Shown here in pieces: positions 19,386-26,827 of a stretch of 64,000 nt of DNA. Where the stretch lies: the NCBI GenBank assembly GCA_018402255.1, contig JAGYIS010000004.1, positions 496,001 through 560,000 of the forward strand, read 5' to 3'. This stretch comes from Marinobacter sp. (GTDB taxonomy: Bacteria > Pseudomonadota > Gammaproteobacteria > Pseudomonadales > Oleiphilaceae). Made by a program: the position numbers and the translations under genes. Numbering within the stretch: position 1 is the stretch's first letter; each line of letters begins with the position of its first letter. The notes under the pieces were generated by a model that was not told the DNA's origin, searched no databases, and worked only from the letters and a program-made list of their open reading frames with translations.

Positions 19386-21323
19386 ATGAAACGCCTGATC
19401 TCCCTTACTGTTCCCTTGTTATCACTTGCGATCGCCGGCTGCGGAGACGAATCCGATCAGCTGCCTGTTGATGGCCGTGATTTTGACGGTGTCAATTACT
19501 CCGAGCGAGCGCCCTATCAGGGCCGGGTGATCGACGGCTACCTCAAGAACGCCAGGGTTTGGCTGGACATCGACGGCGACGGCCAGTACACCCAGGGCCC
19601 GATGGAGGTCGAGCTGGCTAATGGCCGTGTTGTTACTCTGGATGATGGCGAGCCCACCACATTAACCGGTGATGGTGGGCAGTTCTCCCTCGATATTTCC
19701 TCACTGAGCGTGGACCCTTCAGCGGGCGCGGATCTGGACCCCAGGCACTACCCACTTTATGCGCTTGCCATCCCTGGTCAGACTCTGGAAGAAACCTACC
19801 AGGGCGACGTGGCGATTAGCCGCGCATACCTGATGTCGGCAGGCCCTGGTATCCGCAACGTTACCCCGCTGACAACGCTCGCAAGATTCCGGGCCGATGC
19901 GGCACGCCGAAACAGTCTTGCGCCGGTCAGCGACAGTGAGCTGGCAAATCTGGACGGACTGAACCTCTGGCAGGATTACATCATTGCCGGTAATGAACGC
20001 GCCCACGCCTATGCGCGGGCGCTGGCCCGATTTATGGCAAGCCAGACTCCGGATAGCTACAACGACATCCTGTCCCGGCCCGGAAGCAATGGCACCGAGC
20101 GTCACCTGAGTACCGATGCGGTGTTTCTGTTGGGCTACTCCCTGGTGCAGAACGCCGGTGATGTGATCGCCGTGGTTGATGCCGCCGCCGGTGGTAATTT
20201 CAGCAATGTTGATACCGACGCACTGGAACTGCCCGAGGTGCCTCTGGAGCTGGCGAACCCTGTGTTGTTGACCAGTCAGCGGGTACTGGCGCACTCCAGA
20301 AGAGGCCAGAGCCTGCCGACCGGTACCTCTGACCTGGACGTCTCGGCGGAACTGTTTTTTGACTACACCGAAGACGGTCAGCTGATTTCCGTGTCAAGCA
20401 AGGGGTGTCTCGCACCTTCACCGCAGGAGCTTGCCCGCCTGGTTCAGGTCAACGGCTACATGGCGCAACTGAAAACCCAGTGGTTACCGTCAGTGGCGCT
20501 GTCGCCAGAAAGCCGAAGCCGCTATGAGGAAGAAGGCGAGGTGATTCACGAGCGTATGGTGTTCGACTGGCGCAACAACCGCGCCTTTTTTGACACGGTC
20601 ACCCAGTGTCATGTGGATGCCTGGGAGGTCTCTCCGGAAAGCTCCGAACTGGATGGCAGTCCTGAAGTCTCCTGGAGCTGGGCAGAGGGTGATGCCGGCA
20701 TAGAACTGATAGAGCGAACGGGTGCATCCGGCAGTGAGCGCCGAAGACTGATCACCCTGCTGGCGAACTCGCCCTCAGAAATCCTGGAAACAGAATTGCC
20801 CGATCAGGTGACGGGCTATCAGGTAACTCGGAATGAGGTCCTGGAGGCAGAGCTGAGCTTCCTTCAGCCCGATGAAAGCTGTGCGCCGCAAGGGACCGAC
20901 CGAGACCCCCGTGACGACAACGCCCAATACGTCACCCATCTGTTCCCGTTCGATTATTCCGGCGACACCGAAGCAGCCACCGCCTTTGGCCCCAGAGCTT
21001 ATGAATACGACGCCCGGCAAGTGGACGGTTTAACCATCGAGCGCTTGCTCAAGCTGCCTTTCCTGAGCCCCGCCTTGGCCAGTCTCGGCAATGTCGATTC
21101 GGATGACGGAGCGTTCCAGTGGCAGTTGTATTACCCAAGGCTCGATGCCGACAGCATCGACCGGGAGCGGCCCGACCTGATTCAAAGCGCTTTCCTTATG
21201 GACGCCTCAACAGTGGCAGCGTGCGGCTCACGTTTTCCCGAAGCGCCCAGGAATACTTTTGCCAGAATCGATTATGAATATCAGACGTTGTCAGATTATT
21301 TAGTGGGTTTGCTGGCGGACTAG
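19386..21323 (+). CDS. Large predicted lipoprotein of unknown function
   Basis: The 645-residue protein starts with a lipoprotein signal whose lipobox is AIAGC (Cys19 from the ATG at 19386; an ATG at 19374 adds four residues). The mature part begins acidic, then has RVIDGYLKNARVWLDIDGDG, a segment seen at the head of many gammaproteobacterial surface or periplasmic lipoproteins. VTPLTTLARF follows later. The rest is acidic, with several scattered cysteines. I do not recognise a catalytic domain. It is flanked by a hairpin upstream and the tRNA-Leu element downstream, so it is the last core gene before the island. Confidence 0.75.
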   Translation: MKRLISLTVPLLSLAIAGCGDESDQLPVDGRDFDGVNYSERAPYQGRVIDGYLKNARVWLDIDGDGQYTQGPMEVELANGRVVTLDDGEPTTLTGDGGQFSLDISSLSVDPSAGADLDPRHYPLYALAIPGQTLEETYQGDVAISRAYLMSAGPGIRNVTPLTTLARFRADAARRNSLAPVSDSELANLDGLNLWQDYIIAGNERAHAYARALARFMASQTPDSYNDILSRPGSNGTERHLSTDAVFLLGYSLVQNAGDVIAVVDAAAGGNFSNVDTDALELPEVPLELANPVLLTSQRVLAHSRRGQSLPTGTSDLDVSAELFFDYTEDGQLISVSSKGCLAPSPQELARLVQVNGYMAQLKTQWLPSVALSPESRSRYEEEGEVIHERMVFDWRNNRAFFDTVTQCHVDAWEVSPESSELDGSPEVSWSWAEGDAGIELIERTGASGSERRRLITLLANSPSEILETELPDQVTGYQVTRNEVLEAELSFLQPDESCAPQGTDRDPRDDNAQYVTHLFPFDYSGDTEAATAFGPRAYEYDARQVDGLTIERLLKLPFLSPALASLGNVDSDDGAFQWQLYYPRLDADSIDRERPDLIQSAFLMDASTVAACGSRFPEAPRNTFARIDYEYQTLSDYLVGLLAD

Positions 21324-21474
21324 AGGGGTAGGGCGGTGAGCCAATGGTTTGTCGCCCGGGTTTGCTGGCGTCAATCCTGGGGCGAGTATTGGCCAAATTC
21401 AGACACTTTCAAGGCCGAAGCTGCAATGGTTTTTTGATTGATGCTTGATTTTGCTGCCATTTCTTGAGGAAAGA

Positions 21475-21497
21475 AATGGTGCCGAGGAGAGGACTTG
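21475..21497. repeat. Left attachment site (orphan tRNA-Leu 3' fragment)
   Basis: The 23 bases are identical to 26489-26511. They hold the last 21 nucleotides of tRNA-Leu including the encoded CCA, plus 2 downstream bases, read on the minus strand. No further tRNA sequence continues beyond 21497, so this is a remnant att site and not a tRNA gene. Confidence 0.9.
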
Positions 21498-21621
21498 CTG
21501 ATGCTCAGATAAAACTCAGTAAAAACAAAAGCCTACGAATCTCATTTGTTCGACTGTGTACCAGTCGTGTAGACAGCAGTATAGCTTGCTAGACGCACTT
21601 AGGGTAGCGGTCGACGCTCTT

Positions 21622-22791
21622 CTAATCTTCTGACGATGTCTTGATTAGCTTCCTTGATCGGTGCCAGTCGGCTACTGCATTGACGAGAGAATTCTCTCGG
21701 CTTTCATGGGGTAGCTTTTCCAGCAGGGTGATGGTGTCAGATGAGTTTGCATAGTTGAAATCGACGTCACGCGCGTTCGTCCACTCCAGTCCATTTGCGT
21801 TGAAAGCCTGTTCGAAGTTGGTCAGGAGCTTCTCCATTGTCCTATCAAATTTCGGTCTGTTCTCCGCGAACTCATTGGCGAAGTCGGTATCCATGTGAAG
21901 CGAGTACGTCGGGTGCTGATGGCTTAGAGTGAATCTTGCTCCTTTGCAGTAAATCATCGTATTGGCCATTTGGCCCTGACTCCGGTTGAGTATTACCTCT
22001 TGACCAAAGGTCGACTTCATAGCGTCAAAGCTGGCCTCTTCTACGCTAGCTACTGAAAGTTCTCCACCGGTGAACTCGAAGTGCCCTTGAGCATACATGG
22101 CCCCCCAGAGGCCCAGATGATCGGTGCCAGGATGCTTGCGGCACTCTCCATACTCGCCAGTGCAATCGAGAAAGTACAACTCTCCTTTTTGGCGCATGAT
22201 TTCATAGTGCTCTGTATCTACACCGAACTGCTCCAAGTTAGATTGATCAGCATGCCTTAGGATGCCATAGACAGTGCATACTCCATCTATGAGCTGTAGG
22301 TCATCGCCACGAATCAATGCATTGAGATGCGGAACAAAGGCGGGGCCGGAAAATGGAGGGGGGAGCAATGAAACCGTTCCAAAGGTGGGTGAATCTGGGT
22401 CGATCAGAACTGCCTGATATATGTCGTCACCGAGATAGGGAAGTATGCCGGCAGGTGTCCATTGGCTTTGAATTTGGTTGATGAGGCCGAGCACATGCCT
22501 CGGGTCGAACTGTGGGCCTCTTCGCATATCCGAGCGGTGACCTATTATCGGGCTTACGAAATGGTTTCTCAGAAATGGACTGAAGCGCGAAGGTCTGCAT
22601 TTGAGCGCCACGAGTTGCCCTGATTTCAACGTTCCCGCCTGAAGCGCTTTCCGCAGTTGGGGGATTGACTCGAACTTATGGGCGCTCAACTTGCCGAAGT
22701 CCACTCCAAGGCGCTTCACCCAGCTTGGGATGCACTGTGATAGGTCTGCGTTAATGGACGGGGAAAGAATGTTAAAGGTCGCGGAGGGCAT
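21622..22791 (-). CDS. Unrecognised 389-aa cargo protein of the element
   Basis: I do not recognise the family. The protein is soluble-looking, with no signal peptide or membrane span. The N-terminal third carries SGQLVALKCRPSRFSPFLRN and a following basic stretch. The middle has beta-rich segments (LQLIDGVCTVYGILRHA; KGELYFLDCTGEYGECRKH) with clustered Cys/His. The C-terminal third, from NTMIYCKGARFTLSHQHP, is more helical and charged. It is the only gene in the element without an obvious mobility or DNA-handling role. It is transcribed divergently from the serine recombinase and ends about 120 bp from the left att site. A defence or accessory role is possible by position only. Confidence 0.7.
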   Translation of the reverse strand: MPSATFNILSPSINADLSQCIPSWVKRLGVDFGKLSAHKFESIPQLRKALQAGTLKSGQLVALKCRPSRFSPFLRNHFVSPIIGHRSDMRRGPQFDPRHVLGLINQIQSQWTPAGILPYLGDDIYQAVLIDPDSPTFGTVSLLPPPFSGPAFVPHLNALIRGDDLQLIDGVCTVYGILRHADQSNLEQFGVDTEHYEIMRQKGELYFLDCTGEYGECRKHPGTDHLGLWGAMYAQGHFEFTGGELSVASVEEASFDAMKSTFGQEVILNRSQGQMANTMIYCKGARFTLSHQHPTYSLHMDTDFANEFAENRPKFDRTMEKLLTNFEQAFNANGLEWTNARDVDFNYANSSDTITLLEKLPHESRENSLVNAVADWHRSRKLIKTSSED

Positions 22792-23121
22792 AGACAGATT
22801 CCTTCATCACCTAAAATGGGCAGTGCTCAGCTTAAACTACATATGGGGTCGCTGGTGAATATTTCAACTATATGTGGTGTATATCATCTGGCGACCAATA
22901 GCAAAAGCAGAAAATTTGTGTGACCTTTTGAAAGTTCGAATGTTGAATGTTCCCCCCCATGCCCTGCCCATACAGTTGCCTGCCTGTGATATTCCCGGCA
23001 TGTCTCATTTACGTATGTCTCTATGCGACCACCTGATACAAGACGAAAAGTAATTACTTGACAACCTATGTGAGACAGTCAATAGTGAGACAACCTTAAT
23101 GAGACAAAGGGAGTCCACTGC
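22792..23121. other. 330-bp divergent intergenic region in the element
   Basis: This AT-richer region separates the unknown gene and the serine recombinase. It contains two similar stretches, AACTACATATGGGG (from 22836) and AACTATATGTGGTG (from 22866), then a sigma-70-like promoter and three TGAGACA repeats directed at the recombinase gene. No open frame of note and no RNA gene were found. Confidence 0.6.
23058..23106 (+). promoter_or_regulatory. Promoter with three TGAGACA repeats before the serine recombinase
   Basis: A consensus -35 TTGACA (23058-23063) is 17 bp from a weak -10 AATAGT (23081-23086). TGAGACA occurs three times, at 23071, 23086 and 23100, that is every 14-15 bp and partly over the -10. 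This looks like an operator for autoregulation, or a recombinase crossover/binding site. The binding protein is not known. Confidence 0.5.
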
Positions 23122-23745
23122 ATGTTTGTCCGAGCCTATCTGCGAGCCTCAACCGATGATCAAAACGCTGAGAGAGCGAGGGAGGAGCTGACTGCCTTCG
23201 CTGAGGAGCACGGGCAACGCATCGCCTCGTACTACGTCGAGAACGTCTCAGGGGCGACGCTGGACCGTCCTGAGTTGCAGCGTCTGCTCAATGACTCACA
23301 GCCTGGCGACATCCTGCTTTTGGAGCAGGTAGACCGCCTGACGAGGCTCAAGGATGAAGATTGGCAGCGCCTAAAGCGTCAGATCGAAGACAAGGGGCTT
23401 TCGGTGGTGGCTAAAGACCTCCCGACCTCGTACCAAGCGTTTGACGTGAAGGAAGGTCAGGACTTTATGCAGTCAATGTTGAGGGCAATCAACACGATGA
23501 TGCTGGATATGCTGGCTGCCATAGCCCGCAAGGACTACGAGGATCGGCGCAAGCGTCAGGGGCAGGGCATCCAGAAGGCAAAGCAGGAAGGCAAGTATAG
23601 GGGGCGCCAAGCAGACTCAAAGCGGCATCAGCGTGTTATCGAATTGCGGGATGCAGGGCATACCTTGAATGACATCGCCAAGTTGTCTGGGTACTCCAAA
23701 GCGACCGTCTGTCGGGTGCTCGCAGACGCAAAGGAAGCCGGGTGA
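23122..23745 (+). CDS. Serine recombinase (resolvase/invertase family)
   Basis: This 207-residue small serine recombinase makes site-specific DNA exchanges through a 5'-phosphoserine link. The N-terminal catalytic domain has YLRASTDDQ with the nucleophile Ser10 and Arg8, and the DRLTR motif at 71-75. A long linking helix follows, and a C-terminal helix-turn-helix (LNDIAKLSGYSKATVCRVL) binds DNA. The size and layout fit resolvases of plasmids and small elements. Its promoter region carries three TGAGACA repeats. It may resolve multimers, or invert or excise DNA in the element. Confidence 0.9.
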   Translation: MFVRAYLRASTDDQNAERAREELTAFAEEHGQRIASYYVENVSGATLDRPELQRLLNDSQPGDILLLEQVDRLTRLKDEDWQRLKRQIEDKGLSVVAKDLPTSYQAFDVKEGQDFMQSMLRAINTMMLDMLAAIARKDYEDRRKRQGQGIQKAKQEGKYRGRQADSKRHQRVIELRDAGHTLNDIAKLSGYSKATVCRVLADAKEAG

Positions 23746-23842
23746 GCTGGTTATTTGATAACCCACACCTTAGGGAGAAAGAACTACATAGGATGCCTCT
23801 GCGTCTGATCCCCTGTTGTTTTAATTCCCTGGACTTTAAACT

Positions 23843-23873
23843 TGCGCCACCATCACCGCGTCATTGACGCACT
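23843..23873. repeat. 31-bp repeat, copy 1, upstream of the ParB-like gene
   Basis: TGCGCCACC is followed 6 bases later by the palindrome GCGTCATTGACGC (23858-23870) and ACT. It matches the copy at 24742-24772 in 28 of 31 positions, in the same orientation, and ends 22 bp before the ParB-like start codon. Confidence 0.85.
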
Positions 23874-23895
23874 ACGACCTTGATACCGGAATCCC

Positions 23896-24723
23896 ATGAC
23901 AGCGTTAGATGACCGGGTTCGTGCGCTCATAGCGCAGACCAAAAGCCAGACACCAATCACACTTCCGCTAAGCGACATTGAGCAACACCGGACGTTCCAG
24001 AAGCGGGCTGCTGGTACGGAAGCAACTGCGCAGAGAAATGCCATTCGCGAGAAGGAAGTGGAGGTGGTTAAGAAACTCACCGCCGACCTTTCAGCAAGCC
24101 CTGAACATCACGCGGAGCCAGTTACGGTTTGTGACGTGGGCGGGAGGCTGATTTTGGTTGATGGTCATCACAGGTATGAAAGCTACAAGGCTGCTCGACG
24201 CGAGACTTTGCCTGCTCGGGTCATTGATTGTGCGGAGTCGGATGCGCACTTACTGGCTACGCTGCTCAACTCCTACAGCGCTACCATCCCGCTTGGCAAC
24301 GAGGAAAAGAGTCAGATGATATGGCGTGAAGTGGTGAGGCTTCACGACGGCACTAAATGGGCTGAGGGTTTTTCGGCACGTAGGCTAGCGGGCTTTATGG
24401 GAATCGCACCCAAGACCGTGGATCGAATGGTCAGCGCAAGAGTTGAGCTCGGAGAAGATGCAGCCCAGATGACCTGGAAGCAGGCCCGCCAGACGAACAC
24501 GGCCCGAGAGTACTCAACGAAAGAGCGGCTTGTCGGGTGGCTAACCACGTTGGAGAAGATCAACGCAGAGAGCGAGCATGAGCAGGAAGTCCTCATTGAG
24601 CTATACCGGGCATGGAATCAGGACTGGATTTCCAAGGAGGAGTTGGCAGAGCGCTTTGAGTCCTACCTTGAGAATCCCGCTGCTTTCAAGCAGTACCTTG
24701 AAGAGGACGTGAGCAGCTTCTGA
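23896..24723 (+). CDS. ParB/Sulfiredoxin-fold DNA-binding protein
   Basis: The 275-residue protein has an N-terminal ParB-like domain with the box GHHRYESYKAARRE (90-103), matching the GxHR signature of the ParB/Srx fold, which in partition proteins binds CTP. A central helix-turn-helix-like region follows (ARRLAGFMGIAPKTVDRMV), then a charged helical C-terminus. No ParA-type ATPase is adjacent, so this is an orphan. It sits between two direct repeats, each with a palindromic core, which are natural candidates for its binding site. Roles in element stability, in regulation or as a nuclease are all possible. Confidence 0.8.
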   Translation: MTALDDRVRALIAQTKSQTPITLPLSDIEQHRTFQKRAAGTEATAQRNAIREKEVEVVKKLTADLSASPEHHAEPVTVCDVGGRLILVDGHHRYESYKAARRETLPARVIDCAESDAHLLATLLNSYSATIPLGNEEKSQMIWREVVRLHDGTKWAEGFSARRLAGFMGIAPKTVDRMVSARVELGEDAAQMTWKQARQTNTAREYSTKERLVGWLTTLEKINAESEHEQEVLIELYRAWNQDWISKEELAERFESYLENPAAFKQYLEEDVSSF

Positions 24724-24741
24724 GGTAGCCTGAGATAACGC

Positions 24742-24772
24742 TGCGCCACCCTTACTGCGTCATTGACGCACT
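24742..24772. repeat. 31-bp repeat, copy 2, between the ParB-like gene and integrase
   Basis: Direct repeat of 23843-23873 (28/31 identical). The palindromic core GCGTCATTGACGC lies at 24757-24769 and is extended by one pair here (T...A). It fills the short gap between the convergent stops of the ParB-like gene and the integrase; no T-run follows, so it is not a standard terminator. Confidence 0.85.
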
Positions 24773-24789
24773 CTGAGCTCTTCCGGTAG

Positions 24790-26394
24790 CTATTGGGGTG
24801 CATCTGTCTGGTTGTTCCAGTCGTCAGGTGCAGGTATCCGCTTGACTGCCTCATAGAGTGTTGGGATGTCTGCTGGTCCGTAACGCCCGTGGACATCCTT
24901 AGCCTCATGTCCGGTCAAAACGCGGCTGTAGTCCCCGTCAATATTCACCCGACGGCACTCTGCTATCAGCCAATGCCGGAAGCTGTGGTTGGGGCTGAGT
25001 CTTTGCCAGTCCGCGTCAGGTAGCTGGCGCTTGATCCAGTTGCGAAGCTTGTTTGCTGGTGTCTTTGTTCGGTCACCGTTTTTATCCGACCAATCGCCCG
25101 GGAACAAGTACTTCGTACCGTCAGGGAGGGAGCGCCAGTAGTCGAGGAAGCCTTCATTGATGATTGCAGGGTGGAGCGGGACGGTTCGTGTAGAGCTGTC
25201 AGTTTTGACTGTCCTTACGTCGCCCTCGTCTACGCCTGCTTGAATGTTGATGTAGGCGATACCTTGGGTGAACCTGACGTCCTTGCGCTCAAGCCAGAGC
25301 AGTTCGCCGATCCGAGCGCCTGTAAAAGTGGCAAGCCACGGTGCCCAGCGTATGACGTTGATGATCTCAGGTCGCGTTCTGCTGCTCTGCGGTTCTCGTG
25401 ATGCGCGAAGCACAGTCAGAGCTTCCTCACGACTGTAGCCAACGATGGTCGTCTTCTCGGTCTGAATTTTTATCTTGAATGTCGGGTCTTCCGTAAGTCG
25501 TTCACGGTCAATGGCAAACTTGTAGATGACGGAGAGGGCCGCGAGGTAATTGTCTTTGACGGTCTTTCCTGCGAGTGGCTTACCCTTGGGTGTGGCCTTC
25601 TTGTCTCCCGCAAGCAGCGCATCAGCGAAGGCTCTGACATCCTTCCGTGTCACCTGAGCAGCCGGTTTGCTGTCGAAGAATTTGTGTGCCCGGTCAATGT
25701 ACGTTTTCCAGCCATCACGGGTGCGAGCCGCCAGCTTTGGTGTGACCCTCACGAACTCGGCGAACAGTTCAGGTAGGGTGGCGGAGTCTTCCATCATTGC
25801 CGTTTTCGCATGAGCTGGAGTCTGCCAGTTGGTGTCACCGTGTAGCTCTGCGTCTGCTCCGGCGTAAGCCTCAAGTTCTGCCTTGAATACTTCGATCCCC
25901 AGGCGCTCTTTTACTCGATCATTGGGCGTGAGTCCGTGCTTTGCGAGAACTGGCTGTATCGCCTTGAGTCCCCACTCAGCGGCCCGCTGTGCCTGTGCTT
26001 GGTGGTATTGAGGCTTGTTCATGCTTGATGGCAAGTTGCGGTCGAGAGTGCCTGTCAATCGCTCACGGGCAAGGCTGAAGTTACCACTGTCCCAGTTATG
26101 CTTAATGGCGTCGGCTTTGATCTCTGAAAGACGTTCCCTGAGGTATTCACCGGACAGGGCTTTTACGTCTGACGCATCCATCGTAAGTGAGCGCCGGGCT
26201 TTAGTGATGATCTGGTCAATCTCAGCGCAGACAAGGGGGGCCAGTCGCCGGGCTTCCCTTGGGCATGTTGTGCCCAGTGAGCGCTTGATTTCGGTTTGAC
26301 CAACAGCGGCTTTGAGTTCTTTGGGGACGCGCTTACGAACCCAGTACTTGGCGCTGTTTTTCGGACGGTATGGGGAGCACATGCGTAGACTCAC
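24790..26394 (-). CDS. int: Tyrosine integrase of the tRNA-Leu element
   Basis: This 534-residue phage-type integrase catalyses recombination between the element and the tRNA-Leu site. The N-terminus (SPYRPKNSAKYWVRKRVPKE) resembles the arm-type DUF6538 domain. A core-binding SAM-like domain occupies about residues 210-310, and the catalytic domain follows. All main catalytic residues are visible: Arg361 (GARIGEL), His470 and Arg473 (HSFRHW), His496 (GHEAKD) and Tyr505 (HGRYG), so it appears intact. Its start is about 95 bp from the right att core and it reads inward from the tRNA. No separate excisionase gene is recognisable. Confidence 0.94.
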   Translation of the reverse strand: MSLRMCSPYRPKNSAKYWVRKRVPKELKAAVGQTEIKRSLGTTCPREARRLAPLVCAEIDQIITKARRSLTMDASDVKALSGEYLRERLSEIKADAIKHNWDSGNFSLARERLTGTLDRNLPSSMNKPQYHQAQAQRAAEWGLKAIQPVLAKHGLTPNDRVKERLGIEVFKAELEAYAGADAELHGDTNWQTPAHAKTAMMEDSATLPELFAEFVRVTPKLAARTRDGWKTYIDRAHKFFDSKPAAQVTRKDVRAFADALLAGDKKATPKGKPLAGKTVKDNYLAALSVIYKFAIDRERLTEDPTFKIKIQTEKTTIVGYSREEALTVLRASREPQSSRTRPEIINVIRWAPWLATFTGARIGELLWLERKDVRFTQGIAYINIQAGVDEGDVRTVKTDSSTRTVPLHPAIINEGFLDYWRSLPDGTKYLFPGDWSDKNGDRTKTPANKLRNWIKRQLPDADWQRLSPNHSFRHWLIAECRRVNIDGDYSRVLTGHEAKDVHGRYGPADIPTLYEAVKRIPAPDDWNNQTDAPQ

Positions 26395-26488
26395 GATTGA
26401 ACCTGTGTACCAGTATGGTGTACCAGAGAGGTCCGTAAGTTACTGTTTCTAGGGTAAGCATCTGATTCGGAAGGCCATTCATAAAGAA

Positions 26489-26511
26489 TGGTGCCGAGGA
26501 GAGGACTTGAA
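26489..26511. repeat. Right attachment site within tRNA-Leu
   Basis: This is the 23-bp sequence identical to 21475-21497. It covers the tRNA 3' end and keeps the tRNA intact on this side. It marks the element's tRNA-proximal boundary, next to the integrase start. Confidence 0.9.
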
Positions 26512-26577
26512 CCTCCACGCCCTTGCGAGCACTAGCACCTGAAGCTAGCGTGTCTACCAATTTCACCACCTCGGCAG
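26491..26577 (-). tRNA. tRNA-Leu (anticodon CAG)
   Basis: The 87-nt class II tRNA begins GCCGAGGTGG and ends CTCGGCACCA with encoded CCA. The anticodon stem CTAGC/GCTAG encloses the loop TTCAGGT, giving anticodon CAG. A long variable arm (GTGCTCGCAAGGGCGT) and the T-loop GTTCAAGTC are present. It is the integration target of the adjacent element. Confidence 0.97.
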
Positions 26578-26699
26578 GTGATTTGCAGTCTCGCTGTTAG
26601 TCTGTTGAAAACTTAGCGTTTCTGCCATATCGCTCAGGTTTGCCCTGAACCGATGGCGCGTACTTTAATAATTCCCCTATAACCTGTCAAATATTTTTT

Positions 26700-26731
26700 C
26701 CAAAAGTTTTTAACGTATTTGTGCCTATAAT
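26700..26731 (+). promoter_or_regulatory. Candidate promoter for rnr
   Basis: A perfect -10 box TATAAT at 26726-26731 lies about 95 bp before the rnr start. No good -35 is visible at 17 bp, so the call rests on the -10 and on position. Confidence 0.35.
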
Positions 26732-26827
26732 TTGCGCCGCGGTTAGGCACCTGCGCCGTACCAACGTTATACTGACCCCACAATGAATATTGCCGCCATC
26801 ATTGCGGCCAGAATAGCAAGGATCCGA

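Larger units (their letters stand above)
21475..26511. mobile_element. 5.0 kb integrative element in tRNA-Leu(CAG)
   Basis: Two identical 23-bp direct repeats (21475-21497 and 26489-26511) bound the segment. The right copy is the 3' end of an intact tRNA-Leu; the left copy is an orphan fragment of it. A tyrosine integrase lies next to the tRNA end and reads inward, the classic layout of elements that insert in tRNA genes. Inside are an unknown gene, a serine recombinase, a ParB-domain gene and the integrase. GC content is visibly lower than in the flanking core genes. No conjugation, phage structural, replication or known resistance genes are visible. Confidence 0.9.

Noticed and set aside
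21475..21497. Second tRNA-Leu gene
   Set aside because: Only the 3' 21 nt of the tRNA are present; it is an att remnant.
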